Positions 1 through 8,475 of a stretch of 57,811 bases of DNA are shown here, piece by piece. The first letter of the stretch is position 1; every line of letters starts with the position of its first letter. Under the pieces are notes generated by a model. The model was given only the letters and a program-made list of their open reading frames with translations, was not told where the DNA came from and did no database searches. The position numbers and the translations under genes are program-made. Source of the DNA: an uncultured Pseudoflavonifractor sp. (GTDB lineage: Bacteria; Bacillota; Clostridia; Oscillospirales; Oscillospiraceae); assembly GCA_947383685.1 (NCBI GenBank), contig CANDEE010000004.1, positions 1 through 57,811 of the forward strand. The letters are read 5' to 3'.

Positions 1-762
1 CAGGTGTTTCAGGAGGAAGTGGCTCTGTTCCAAAGGCAGATGGAGGAAAATGCCGCCCTGGTGGTCCACTGCCGAACGGCGGAGGAGGCAGAAACGGCGT
101 GGGGTCAAGGGAAAATGGCAGCCTTTCTTTCGGCAGAGGGAGCAGAGCTTTTGGAATGTGACGTTCAAAAGCTGGAAATTGCCTATGGCTGGGGGCTTCG
201 GGCGGTAAACATTACATGGAACCACGAAAACGCCCTGTCGGGCACGAATGTGGAAAAGCCCGAAAAGGGGTTGACGGAACAGGGGAAAGCCTTTGTGCGG
301 CGGATGCAGGAGCTTGGAGTGCTGGCAGATGTGTCCCACCTGTCCGATCCCGGCTTCTGGGATGTAATGGAGTTGATGAAAAAACCTATTTTTGCCAGCC
401 ACTCCAACAGTAGAAGGGTATATTCTCACCCAAGGAACTTGACCGATGAGCAATTTACTGCCATAATAGGAAATCATGGAGTGGCGGGTCTTAATATGTG
501 CGGCGAATTTTTAGGGGAGGCTCCCACGGTAAATACCCTGGTCGCCCATGTGGAGCATTGGTTTAGCCTGGGGGGAGAGGAGAATGTCTCTCTGGGAGGC
601 GACTGGGACGGAATTTCCAACCCGCCTGCCGGGATCAGCGGAATCCAGGACCTCTATAAGCTGGCGGACAGGCTTTTACAAATGAATTATCCCGAGGAAC
701 GGGTGAATGGTCTATTCTACAAAAATTTGATGAGGGTCGTGAGGGAAGTATGTACTATGTGA
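1..762 (+). CDS. Membrane dipeptidase (peptidase M19), 5'-truncated
   Basis: C-terminal part of a renal-dipeptidase-type (M19) zinc peptidase that cleaves dipeptides, often with a D-residue at the second position. The frame is open to base 1, so the true start lies outside the window. About 253 residues are present of the usual 310-400. Visible metal and active-site blocks are EGAE near residue 45, DVSHLSD near 110, ASHSNSR near 132 and GGDWDG near 200. The N-terminal HxD metal pair would be upstream and cannot be checked. The stop overlaps the threonine synthase start by 13 bases, which suggests co-translation. The family is clear; the substrate is not. Confidence 0.9.
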   Translation, partial: QVFQEEVALFQRQMEENAALVVHCRTAEEAETAWGQGKMAAFLSAEGAELLECDVQKLEIAYGWGLRAVNITWNHENALSGTNVEKPEKGLTEQGKAFVRRMQELGVLADVSHLSDPGFWDVMELMKKPIFASHSNSRRVYSHPRNLTDEQFTAIIGNHGVAGLNMCGEFLGEAPTVNTLVAHVEHWFSLGGEENVSLGGDWDGISNPPAGISGIQDLYKLADRLLQMNYPEERVNGLFYKNLMRVVREVCTM

Positions 763-2237
763 GCACAAGAGACAGGCTGGGTAAAACCACCGTGGCAGGG
801 GCCATTGCCTATGGCCTGGCCCCCGATGGGGGGCTTTATACCCCTGAGGCCATTCCCTCTCTGGCTGGGAATGCGTTAGATACGTTGAAGGGAATGACCT
901 ACCAGCAGCGGGCGGTCTATATTATGAATATGTATTTGGACAGCTATTCTGCCTCCGAGCTGACTGGTTTTTGCGCCAAGGCATACGGCGGCGGAAAGTT
1001 TGACGACCCGGCGGTGGCCCCTGTCCGTACGCTGGACGGAAAGACTCATGTGTTGGAGCTGTGGCACGGGCCTACCTGTGCCTTTAAGGATATGGCGCTG
1101 CAAATGCTGCCCCACCTCCTCACCGCCGCCTTGAAAAAGGAGGGAGAGACCAAGACAGCCTGCATCCTGGTGGCGACCTCCGGGGATACGGGAAAAGGGG
1201 CCTTGGAGGGCTTCAGAGATGTGCCGGGGACGAAGATTCTGGTGTTTTATCCCAAGGACGGGGTCTCTGAGGTTCAGCAGCTCCAGATGATCACCCAGGA
1301 GGGGGGCAACGTGGGGGTCTGCTCCGTGGTGGGCAACTTTGATGACGCCCAGACCGGGGTGAAGGCAATCTTTTCCGATTCGGCGCTTCGGACTGAGCTG
1401 GCGGAGCAGGGGACCTTTTTGTCCTCCGCCAATTCCATCAACTGGGGGCGGGTACTGCCCCAGATCGTCTACTATGTCTCCGCCTACTGCGACCTGCTGA
1501 GAAGCGGCGCGTTGGAGAAGGGGGACAAGCTGAACGTCTGTGTGCCTACGGGCAATTTTGGAAATATTCTGGCAGCCTATTACGCCAAGCAGACGGGAGT
1601 GCCCATCGGACGGCTGATTTGCGCATCCAATCGAAATAATGTGCTTACGGACTTTATTGAAACGGGTGTATACGATAAGAACCGGGCCTTCTATAATACC
1701 ACCTCACCCTCCATGGATATCCTCATCTCCTCTAATTTGGAGAGGTTGCTTCATGCCTATACCTACGGTGACGCTGAGCAAGTGAAGCGGTATATGGAAA
1801 AGCTGGCCCGGGTAGGCAGTTATCAAATCGAGGAGAGCGTGAAGAAACGGATAGAACGGGATTTTGCCGCCGGCTGCTGCGGCGATGAGAAGGGAAAGGC
1901 TGCCATCGGACGGCTATGGCGGGAGAAGCGATATCTGATGGACCCCCACACCGCCGTGGCGGTGGATGTGTTGGAGCAGTACCGGACCAGGACGGGAGAT
2001 GATACTCCCACTCTGGTGGTCTCTACTGCCAGCCCGTTTAAATTCTGCCCCGCTGTGATGGAAGGCTTGGGGGAGACGCACCCTGAGCAGGGGCTGAAGG
2101 GGATTGACCAGCTTTCCCGGCTCACAGGAATCGTCCCCCCCGCTCCGCTGGCCGGTTTGGCGGGGAAAAAGGTCCGTTTTACGGACTTTGTGGAAAAAGA
2201 GAACATGGTGGACAAGGTGCGGGAGATGCTGGGATAA
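750..2237 (+). CDS. thrC: Threonine synthase
   Basis: PLP enzyme that converts O-phosphohomoserine to threonine and phosphate, the last step of threonine synthesis. The 495-residue length fits the long (E. coli/yeast-like) class. The N-terminal block GLAPDGGLYTP, the PLP lysine in AFKDMALQ (about residue 113), SGDTGKGALEGF near 145 and the GNFGN phosphate-binding loop near 270 are all visible. The ATG at 750 lies inside the end of the dipeptidase gene. No other threonine gene is nearby, so the pairing with a dipeptidase and a phosphoesterase looks like an operon of convenience. Confidence 0.96.
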   Translation: MYYVSTRDRLGKTTVAGAIAYGLAPDGGLYTPEAIPSLAGNALDTLKGMTYQQRAVYIMNMYLDSYSASELTGFCAKAYGGGKFDDPAVAPVRTLDGKTHVLELWHGPTCAFKDMALQMLPHLLTAALKKEGETKTACILVATSGDTGKGALEGFRDVPGTKILVFYPKDGVSEVQQLQMITQEGGNVGVCSVVGNFDDAQTGVKAIFSDSALRTELAEQGTFLSSANSINWGRVLPQIVYYVSAYCDLLRSGALEKGDKLNVCVPTGNFGNILAAYYAKQTGVPIGRLICASNRNNVLTDFIETGVYDKNRAFYNTTSPSMDILISSNLERLLHAYTYGDAEQVKRYMEKLARVGSYQIEESVKKRIERDFAAGCCGDEKGKAAIGRLWREKRYLMDPHTAVAVDVLEQYRTRTGDDTPTLVVSTASPFKFCPAVMEGLGETHPEQGLKGIDQLSRLTGIVPPAPLAGLAGKKVRFTDFVEKENMVDKVREMLG

Positions 2238-2259
2238 ACATACTCGCAGGAGGTGGGCC

Positions 2260-2955
2260 ATGGCCCTTTATGCGATAGGAGACACCCATCTTTCCCTGGG
2301 GGGCGACAAGCCCATGGACCCCTTTGGCGGGGCCTGGGATGGGTATATTGATAAGCTCCGGGCGGGCTTTGCTCCTTTGACCGCTGATGACGCGGTAGTG
2401 CTGTGCGGAGACCTTTCCTGGGGAATGAGCTTGGAGGAGGCATTAACGGACTTTCGGTTTCTTGATGCGCTTTTTCCTGGAAAAAAGTATCTTTTAAAGG
2501 GAAATCATGACTATTGGTGGACGACTGCCAATAAAATGTATACCTTCTGGAAGGACAATGGTCTGGAAAATTTTGCCCTCCTATACAACAACTGCCAGTT
2601 TTACGGCAAGGTGGCTCTCTGTGGTACCCGGGGCTGGTTTTTTGAGGAGGAGGCCGACGCTCACAATGAAAAAGTGTTCAAGCGGGAAATTTTACGGCTG
2701 GAGGCGTCACTGAAGGCGGCGGGGGAAGCGGAGAAGCTTTGTTTCCTTCACTATCCGCCTCTGTATGAGGGGTACATTTGTCGGGAAATTGTGGATTTGC
2801 TGGAATACTATAAGGTCACTGCCTGCTATTACGGACATCTCCATGGAGGCAGCCACCGGCTGGCCCAGGAGGGAAAAAGAGGCAGCGTGGAATACCACTT
2901 GATTGCGGGAGATTACCTGGATTTTCAGCCCCGGCTGGTGTTGCCACAGAGGTAA
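2260..2955 (+). CDS. Metallophosphoesterase family protein
   Basis: Calcineurin-like phosphoesterase of 231 residues. The two-metal signature is complete: GDTHLS near residue 7, GDLSWG near 50, GNHDYWW near 82, HYPP near 165 and GHLHG near 190. I chose the ATG at 2260 because AGGAGG sits 7 bases upstream and the protein then begins MALYAIGDTH, as family members do; the in-frame start at 2104 would lie deep in thrC. The substrate (nucleotide, phosphoprotein or phospholipid) cannot be told from sequence. It follows thrC by 22 bases. Confidence 0.88.
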   Translation: MALYAIGDTHLSLGGDKPMDPFGGAWDGYIDKLRAGFAPLTADDAVVLCGDLSWGMSLEEALTDFRFLDALFPGKKYLLKGNHDYWWTTANKMYTFWKDNGLENFALLYNNCQFYGKVALCGTRGWFFEEEADAHNEKVFKREILRLEASLKAAGEAEKLCFLHYPPLYEGYICREIVDLLEYYKVTACYYGHLHGGSHRLAQEGKRGSVEYHLIAGDYLDFQPRLVLPQR

Positions 2956-2989
2956 AATCAAAAAGTTCTGGAAAATCTGGAAAAAACAC

Positions 2990-3018
2990 TGGAAAAATGC
3001 AGCTATCCCTGCTACAAT
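2990..3018 (+). promoter_or_regulatory. Probable sigma-A promoter for tig
   Basis: TGGAAA and TACAAT separated by 17 bases, with TG one base before the -10 (extended -10). It lies 75 bases ahead of the trigger factor start, in the first real intergenic gap of the window. Confidence 0.5.
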
Positions 3019-3093
3019 AAACAGGATAACGCGTGGCGACGCCGGGTGAATCACAGAGAGCGGCCCACAGCGCTGACAGGAGGAAGTACAGAC

Positions 3094-4533
3094 ATGAGAG
3101 TGAAGAACGTAGAGAAACTGGAAAAGAGTATGGTGGCGCTGACCATCGAGGCCGACGCCCAGGAGTTTGAGGCTGCTATCGACAAGGTCTACAAGAAGCA
3201 GCGGAGCCGTATCTTGGTCCCCGGCTTTCGGAAGGGCCATGCCCCCAGGAAGATCATTGAGACCATGTACGGCGCCCAGGTGTTTTATGAGGATGCGGTA
3301 AACGAAATTTATCCTGACCTCTTTGCCCAGGCCGTGGCGCAGGAGAAGCTGGATACGGTAGCCTATCCCGATGTAGAACTGCTGGATTTAAACAAGGACG
3401 GATTTACCTTCAAGGCTACTGTTGCGGTGCGCCCTGAGGTGAAGCTTGGCAAGTATAAGGGACTTACCGCCCCCAAGGATGAAGTAAAGGTTACAGAGAA
3501 GGATATTGATGAGGAACTCAAGCCGTATATCCAGCGGGCTACCCGAATGGTGGATGTGGACCGGAAGGCCAAGAAGGGCGATACGGTTACCATTGATTTT
3601 GAAGGCTTTATAGACGGTAAGGCTTTTGACGGCGGCAAGGGAGAGAATCATGACCTGGAACTGGGTTCCGGCAGTTTTATTCCCGGCTTTGAGGACCAGC
3701 TTGTCGGCGTGAAAGCTGACGCTGAAAAAGACGTGGTCGTTACCTTCCCCGAAGACTATGGCGCCGAGGACTTGGCTGGCAAGGAGGCCACCTTCAAAGT
3801 GAAGGTCCACACCGTCAAGGAGAAGGTAGAGCCCAAGTTGGACGATGAATTTGCCAAGGATGTATCCGAGTTTGAAACCTTGGCTGACCTTCGCAAAGAT
3901 TTGGGTGAGAAGCTCTCCCAGCGCCGGGAGAAGCAGGCCCAGAACGCCTTTGAGGAGGCCCTTTTGGATCAGGTCACTGAGGACATGACGGTGGAGATCC
4001 CCGATCCCATGGTAGAGGCCCGGGCTCAGCAGATGTTGGAGGAATATAGCCAGCGCATCACCAGCCAGGGCATCCCCTTTGAGCAGTATCTTGCTATGAC
4101 CGGTATGACGGTGGATATGCTGAAGGCTCAGGCTGCGGAGGGAGCGCTCCGGCAGGTTAAGACCGACTTGGCTTTGGGCGCTATTGCTGAGGCGGAGAAG
4201 GTGGAGGTTACTGACACTGACATTGAAGCTGAGTGCGCACGCCTTGCCGAGCAGTATGGAATGAAGGCTGAGGAAGTCAAGAAAATTGTACCTCTGGAGG
4301 ACCTGAAGAAGGACCTGAGAAACCAAAAGGCAGCTAATGTGATTTTTGATTCTGCCAAGGCGGGCAAGGCTCCGGCCAAGAAAGCCCCGGCGAAGAAGGC
4401 CGACAAGAAGGATGAGGCAGAGGAAAAGAAGCCAGCCGCAAAAAAGACCTCAGCCAAGAAGGCTGACGGAAAAACGGAGGAGAAGAAGCCAGCCGCCAAA
4501 AAGACTACGAAAAAGGCCAAGGCCGAGGAATAA
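3094..4533 (+). CDS. tig: Trigger factor, ribosome-associated chaperone with Lys/Ala-rich tail
   Basis: Folding chaperone that binds the ribosome exit tunnel, with peptidyl-prolyl isomerase activity. Order: ribosome-binding N domain with the GFRKGHAPR loop near residue 45, FKBP-type PPIase at about 150-235 (GDTVTIDFEGF, FPEDYG), then the helical substrate-binding C domain. The ATG at 3094 follows GGAGG. Unusual: the last 55 or so residues are a low-complexity lysine/alanine tail made of PAKK, AAKKT and SAKKA repeats, absent from E. coli and B. subtilis trigger factors, so the protein has 479 residues against about 430. clpP and clpX follow, the standard quality-control cluster. Confidence 0.96.
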   Translation: MRVKNVEKLEKSMVALTIEADAQEFEAAIDKVYKKQRSRILVPGFRKGHAPRKIIETMYGAQVFYEDAVNEIYPDLFAQAVAQEKLDTVAYPDVELLDLNKDGFTFKATVAVRPEVKLGKYKGLTAPKDEVKVTEKDIDEELKPYIQRATRMVDVDRKAKKGDTVTIDFEGFIDGKAFDGGKGENHDLELGSGSFIPGFEDQLVGVKADAEKDVVVTFPEDYGAEDLAGKEATFKVKVHTVKEKVEPKLDDEFAKDVSEFETLADLRKDLGEKLSQRREKQAQNAFEEALLDQVTEDMTVEIPDPMVEARAQQMLEEYSQRITSQGIPFEQYLAMTGMTVDMLKAQAAEGALRQVKTDLALGAIAEAEKVEVTDTDIEAECARLAEQYGMKAEEVKKIVPLEDLKKDLRNQKAANVIFDSAKAGKAPAKKAPAKKADKKDEAEEKKPAAKKTSAKKADGKTEEKKPAAKKTTKKAKAEE

Positions 4534-4608
4534 GCTGGGACGGGATGGGAATACTGGAATGTGTGTAAGTATTTTCAAGTGTCAATTTGGTAAAGGAGAG
4601 CATAAATC

Positions 4609-5190
4609 ATGAGCCTAGTCCCTTATGTAGTGGAGCAGACCAGCCGGGGAGAGCGTTCCTTTGATATTTTTTCCCGGTTGCTCAATGACCGTATCGTGTT
4701 TCTGGGGGAAGAAGTAAACGCCACCACCGCCAGTCTTGTGGTGGCCCAGCTTCTTTATCTGGAGGCCCAGGACCCGGATAAGGAGATTCAATTCTACATC
4801 AATAGTCCCGGTGGTTCGGTTACTGATGGTATGGCTATCTACGATACCATGCAATATATCAAGTGTGATGTGTCTACCATCTGCGTGGGTATGGCGGCCT
4901 CCATGGGAGCCTTTCTTCTGTCCTCTGGGACTAAGGGGAAGCGGCTTGCGCTTCCCAACGCAGAAATTATGATTCATCAGCCCTCCGCCGGAACCCAGGG
5001 CCAGATTACCGATATGGCTATCCACCTGAAGCGGTTAGAGGTCATCAAGAAGAAGATGAATCAGATTTTGGCGGGCAACACTGGAAAATCAGTGGAGGAA
5101 GTTACCGCAGCCTGCGAGCGGGATAATTTCATGTCCGTAGAAGAAGCCAAGGAGTTTGGCCTTATCGACAAGATTATCTATCAACGCTAA
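4609..5190 (+). CDS. clpP: ATP-dependent Clp protease, proteolytic subunit
   Basis: Serine protease subunit that forms the double-heptamer chamber fed by ClpX or ClpC. The 193-residue length is typical. The catalytic serine is in GMAASMG (about S98), the histidine in MIHQPSAG (about H123), and the oxyanion strand YINSPGGSV is present. AAAGGAG lies upstream of the ATG. It lies between tig and clpX and ends just before a strong terminator, so clpP and clpX may be separately transcribed. Confidence 0.97.
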   Translation: MSLVPYVVEQTSRGERSFDIFSRLLNDRIVFLGEEVNATTASLVVAQLLYLEAQDPDKEIQFYINSPGGSVTDGMAIYDTMQYIKCDVSTICVGMAASMGAFLLSSGTKGKRLALPNAEIMIHQPSAGTQGQITDMAIHLKRLEVIKKKMNQILAGNTGKSVEEVTAACERDNFMSVEEAKEFGLIDKIIYQR

Positions 5191-5225
5191 GCTTTCGCGG
5201 ACCATGAGCGAAGCTGATCCGCTGG

Positions 5226-5251
5226 GAGCGGGGCCTCAGCCCCGCTCTTTT
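5226..5251 (+). terminator. Intrinsic terminator between clpP and clpX
   Basis: Perfect 9-bp stem GAGCGGGGC / GCCCCGCTC with loop CTCA followed by TTTT. The first in-frame ATG of the clpX frame lies at its 3' edge, which argues for the downstream clpX start. Confidence 0.85.
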
Positions 5252-5285
5252 GCGCCTAAAAGACCTCACAACGGAGGAAAACTCT

Positions 5286-6602
5286 ATGCCAAAAAACGAT
5301 GAGTACAAATCTGTCCACTGTTCCTTCTGCGGCAAGAGCCAGGAGCAGGTATCCCGGATTATTGCTGGACCCAGGGCTTATATCTGTAATGAGTGTGTCA
5401 ACCTGTGTATGTCCATTCTGGATGACACTGAAGATGGACCGGAGTCTTTTGGACAAGCGGCTCCTGATGCGATTCCTACCCCCAAAGAGATTCACAAGGT
5501 ACTGGATCAGTATATTATCGGTCAGGAGGCCGCCAAGGTGGCTCTCTCGGTGGCGGTATACAATCACTACAAGCGTATTTACTTTGGCGGCGGGGACGAT
5601 GTAGAGCTGCAAAAGAGTAATATTCTGCTTATTGGCCCCACAGGCTGCGGCAAGACTCTGTTTGCCCAGACTCTGGCCAAGGTGTTGAAGGTGCCATTTG
5701 CCATTGCTGACGCCACTACCCTTACCGAGGCGGGGTACGTGGGCGACGATGTGGAGAATATTCTTCTTCGGTTGGTCCAGGCTGCCGATTATGACGTGGA
5801 GTTGGCGGAGCGGGGCATCATATATGTGGATGAGGTGGATAAAATTGCCCGAAAGAGTGAGAACACCTCCATTACCCGTGATGTGTCTGGCGAGGGAGTG
5901 CAGCAGGCCCTGTTAAAAATATTGGAGGGTACCGTAGCCAATGTGCCGCCTCAGGGGGGGCGGAAGCATCCTCATCAGGAGTTTATCCAGATTGATACCC
6001 GGAATATCCTCTTTATCTGCGGTGGCGCATTCGATGGCCTGGACAAGATTATTGATAAACGGTTGGATAAGAAAAGTATGGGCTTTGGGGCAGATATCAA
6101 GAGCAAGAAGGACCGGAATACAGGGGAACTTTTTGCGCAGGTCCAGCCCCACGATCTGATGCAGTTTGGTATCATTCCTGAGTTGGTGGGGCGGTTGCCG
6201 GTGATGACCTCTCTCAATTCTCTGGATCAGGAGCAGTTGGTTCGTATCCTCACTGAGCCGAAGAACGCTTTGGTGCGGCAATATCAAAAGCTGATGGAAT
6301 ATGATGACGTGAAGCTGGAATTCCGGCCCGAGGCCCTTTCTGCCGCCGCCGACAAGGCATTGGAGCGGGGAATTGGCGCCCGTGGCCTCCGGGCGGTGCT
6401 GGAGGAGGTTATGACCCGGACCATGTACGACGTTCCTTCTGATCCTACCATCTCAAAGGTAATTATTACGGAGGAGAGCGTAAAAAAGGGAGCGGCCCCG
6501 GAGCTTTGCCATGACCGGGAAAAGGCTGAGCGCCCCCGGCTGGGCGGCGAGGCTCTCAAGTCCGCCCAGGGCAGGATGCCTATGCGGGATACTGCGTCTT
6601 AA
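5286..6602 (+). CDS. clpX: ATP-dependent Clp protease, ATPase subunit ClpX
   Basis: AAA+ unfoldase that recognises tagged substrates and threads them into ClpP. The N-terminal zinc-binding domain has CSFC and CNEC cysteine pairs (residues about 12-40). Walker A is GPTGCGKT (about 117), Walker B IYVDEVDKI (about 180), and the sensor-2 region RGIGARGLRA is near the C-terminus. The start at 5286 has GGAGG 8 bases upstream and lies beyond the clpP terminator; the frame opens earlier at 5250, inside that hairpin. Length is 438 residues. No lon gene follows, unlike B. subtilis. Confidence 0.96.
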   Translation: MPKNDEYKSVHCSFCGKSQEQVSRIIAGPRAYICNECVNLCMSILDDTEDGPESFGQAAPDAIPTPKEIHKVLDQYIIGQEAAKVALSVAVYNHYKRIYFGGGDDVELQKSNILLIGPTGCGKTLFAQTLAKVLKVPFAIADATTLTEAGYVGDDVENILLRLVQAADYDVELAERGIIYVDEVDKIARKSENTSITRDVSGEGVQQALLKILEGTVANVPPQGGRKHPHQEFIQIDTRNILFICGGAFDGLDKIIDKRLDKKSMGFGADIKSKKDRNTGELFAQVQPHDLMQFGIIPELVGRLPVMTSLNSLDQEQLVRILTEPKNALVRQYQKLMEYDDVKLEFRPEALSAAADKALERGIGARGLRAVLEEVMTRTMYDVPSDPTISKVIITEESVKKGAAPELCHDREKAERPRLGGEALKSAQGRMPMRDTAS

Positions 6603-6610
6603 ATTGTCCT

Positions 6611-6637
6611 GGGGCGGGGGAGACCCCGCCCCGGTTT
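6611..6637 (+). terminator. Terminator-like hairpin after clpX
   Basis: Perfect GC-rich 9-bp stem GGGGCGGGG / CCCCGCCCC with a GAGA tetraloop, followed only by GGTTTC. The short T-run makes it a weak or partial terminator before engB. Confidence 0.6.
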
Positions 6638-6673
6638 CACATTATACGGCATAAAGCGCCACGGAGGTGACAT

Positions 6674-7273
6674 ATGACGCTGAATACACAGCGGGCGGAG
6701 TTTATCCGCTCTGCCGCAGGCCCAAAGGATTTCCCGCGGGACTCCTTGCCACAGGTAGCTTTTGCGGGCCGGTCCAATGTGGGGAAATCTTCGGTCATCA
6801 ACCGGTTGCTGAACAGAAAGAATTTTGCGCGAGTTGGTTCTGCACCGGGAAAGACCACCCACATCAATTACTTCCGCATTGATGAGAAGCTGTATCTGGT
6901 GGATTTGCCGGGATATGGCTATGCCAAGGTATCTCAGCAGGAAAAAGCCCGCTGGGCAAGACTGATTCAAAGCTGGTTTGACGACCCTGGCCTTATGACC
7001 TTGGGAATCCTTATTGTGGATGCCCGCCATAAACCTACGGTGGATGACCGGGGAATGGCGGACTATTTCAAATCTACCGGGCGACCTTGGGCTGTGGTCG
7101 CCAACAAGTTGGACAAACTGAAAAAAAGCGAGCAGGAGCCAAACCTGGCTTTAATACAGGAGACGCTGGAGCTGGGGGAAGATGTAAAACTGATTCCCTT
7201 TTCGGCTGAGAAGGGAATGGGCCGGGAGGAGCTTTTCCGGCTGATTTTGGACCATATGGAGGGAACGGTATGA
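6674..7273 (+). CDS. engB: Ribosome biogenesis GTP-binding protein EngB/YsxC
   Basis: Small essential GTPase for late large-subunit (50S) assembly. The G1 loop GRSNVGKSS (about residue 31), G3 DLPGYG (about 77) and G4 NKLDK (about 140) are all present in the expected 199-residue length. The start at 6674 has GGAGGTGA upstream. Its position after clpX is the common Firmicutes arrangement. It overlaps the next gene by 4 bases (ATGA). Confidence 0.95.
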   Translation: MTLNTQRAEFIRSAAGPKDFPRDSLPQVAFAGRSNVGKSSVINRLLNRKNFARVGSAPGKTTHINYFRIDEKLYLVDLPGYGYAKVSQQEKARWARLIQSWFDDPGLMTLGILIVDARHKPTVDDRGMADYFKSTGRPWAVVANKLDKLKKSEQEPNLALIQETLELGEDVKLIPFSAEKGMGREELFRLILDHMEGTV

Positions 7274-8022
7274 AATTCGTTCGCATCTTGCGGGATGGAA
7301 CCCCAATTTGGGGTGTTATAGAGGGGGAAAACGTCCATACCTTGTCGGCGGCTCCCTTTGAAACCGTCCAGTATGACGGCAGGACCTTGCCCCTAAAGGA
7401 CTGCAAGCTGCTGGCTCCCTGTGAGCCGACTAAAATTGTCTGTGTGGGCAAAAACTACTTTGACCATGTGAAGGAGTTCGGCGCTCCGGTGCCCGAGAAG
7501 CCCATTCTTTTTATTAAGGCACTCAACACTCTAAATTGCCCGGAAGGGGAGGTCCATGCCCCGGATTTCGTGGAGCGGCTAGACTATGAGGGAGAGCTAG
7601 CTTTTGTGGTAAAGAAGCGGGCCAAGGGAGTGAAGGCAAGGGACTTCAAAGATTACATACTGGGCTATACCTGCCTCAACGATGTGACGGCCCGGGATGT
7701 GCAGTATGGGGATGGACAGTGGACCAGAGGAAAGGGAATGGACGGCTTTTGTCCCGTTGGCCCTCTGGTTACCGATGAAATTGACGGTGGTCATGCGGAT
7801 ATTGAGACCCGTCTGAATGGGAAGACGGTACAAAAAGCCAACACAGATTTGTTTATGACCAAGCTGCCCGCTCTGCTGGAGTTTATCACCGCATCCATGA
7901 CTTTGGAGCCGGGAGACGTTGTCACTACCGGTACCCCGGCCGGGGTAGGCCCCATGAAGCCCGGAGATGTGGTGGAGGTAGAGATTCAGGGCATTGGTAT
8001 CCTGCGGAACCATATTGTGTAA
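7270..8022 (+). CDS. Fumarylacetoacetate hydrolase family protein
   Basis: FAH-fold hydrolase/isomerase of the 2-hydroxyhepta-2,4-diene-1,7-dioate isomerase type, 250 residues, with a short N-terminal domain (MKFVRILRDG). The metal ligands are visible in the DYEGELAFVV block near residue 105 and in NDVTARDVQ near 137; TTGTPAGVG is near 218. Such proteins act on acylpyruvates or oxaloacetate-like diketones; the substrate here is unknown. Translationally coupled to engB and the last gene before a strong bidirectional terminator. Confidence 0.88.
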   Translation: MKFVRILRDGTPIWGVIEGENVHTLSAAPFETVQYDGRTLPLKDCKLLAPCEPTKIVCVGKNYFDHVKEFGAPVPEKPILFIKALNTLNCPEGEVHAPDFVERLDYEGELAFVVKKRAKGVKARDFKDYILGYTCLNDVTARDVQYGDGQWTRGKGMDGFCPVGPLVTDEIDGGHADIETRLNGKTVQKANTDLFMTKLPALLEFITASMTLEPGDVVTTGTPAGVGPMKPGDVVEVEIQGIGILRNHIV

Positions 8023-8062
8023 AAATAACGCCGCCCACAGGAATGTGGGCGGCGTTATTTTT
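8021..8062. terminator. Bidirectional intrinsic terminator
   Basis: Near-perfect 19-bp inverted repeat: AAAAATAACGCC... pairs with ...GGCGTTATTTTT around a GGAA loop. A-run and T-run flank the stem, so it serves both the FAH-family gene (+) and the TfoX-like gene (-), whose stop codon lies in the repeat. Confidence 0.93.
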
Positions 8063-8318
8063 ATCCCTTCAAAGAATCACTGAATTGCTTCAACTCTTGT
8101 TTTGTTTCCCGGGAAAGGCAGTTATACTCCGTTTGCTGGATGGCACCCTCCAGACAGTACAGATGGACCAGACACACATTTGGGTAAAGGCGTTTCAACC
8201 TGCGAAATGCTTCCTTGGAGCCTACGGTCATCAACTCCTCACAGGAACCAATGCCTGCGTGTTTCAACTTTCGCTCCATTTCCTTGCCCAGATTCATCAT
8301 AGAGGTCAATTCTGCCAT
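8061..8318 (-). CDS. TfoX/Sxy C-terminal domain protein (85 aa)
   Basis: Single-domain protein matching the C-terminal helix-hairpin-helix-like domain of TfoX/Sxy competence regulators. It begins MAELTSMMNLGKEME; KLKHAGIGS and the G(S)KEAF segment are typical of the domain. The start at 8318 has AGGAGA 6 bases upstream and a good promoter. The frame is open further upstream but without family resemblance. In gamma-proteobacteria TfoX controls competence; the lone domain in Firmicutes has no established role. It is divergent from the M50 protease gene. Confidence 0.8.
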   Translation of the reverse strand: MAELTSMMNLGKEMERKLKHAGIGSCEELMTVGSKEAFRRLKRLYPNVCLVHLYCLEGAIQQTEYNCLSRETKQELKQFSDSLKG

Positions 8319-8349
8319 GCTATCTCTCCTACATCTCTGATTTTTTTCA

Positions 8350-8378
8350 ATTTTATCACAGAAACCGGGCGGTGGCAA
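8350..8378 (-). promoter_or_regulatory. Sigma-A promoter for the TfoX-like gene
   Basis: On the minus strand TTGCCA and TAAAAT with a 17-base spacer and TG one base before the -10. It lies about 30 bases upstream of the start at 8318. Confidence 0.7.
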
Positions 8379-8405
8379 GGAAAAAGCGGCCTGTATTTCT
8401 TCTGC

Positions 8406-8434
8406 TTGTATACAGCGGAAAAATTTGATATAAT
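8406..8434 (+). promoter_or_regulatory. Sigma-A promoter for the M50 protease / scpAB operon
   Basis: TTGTAT and a consensus TATAAT with a 17-base spacer. The predicted transcript start is near 8441, a short distance before the M50 gene. Confidence 0.75.
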
Positions 8435-8475
8435 ATCTCAAATGACATTTTCTGATGGGAGGCGTTAGGGCTGGG

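Noticed and set aside
3388..4326. 312-codon minus-strand frame
   Set aside because: Antisense to trigger factor with no recognisable motif.
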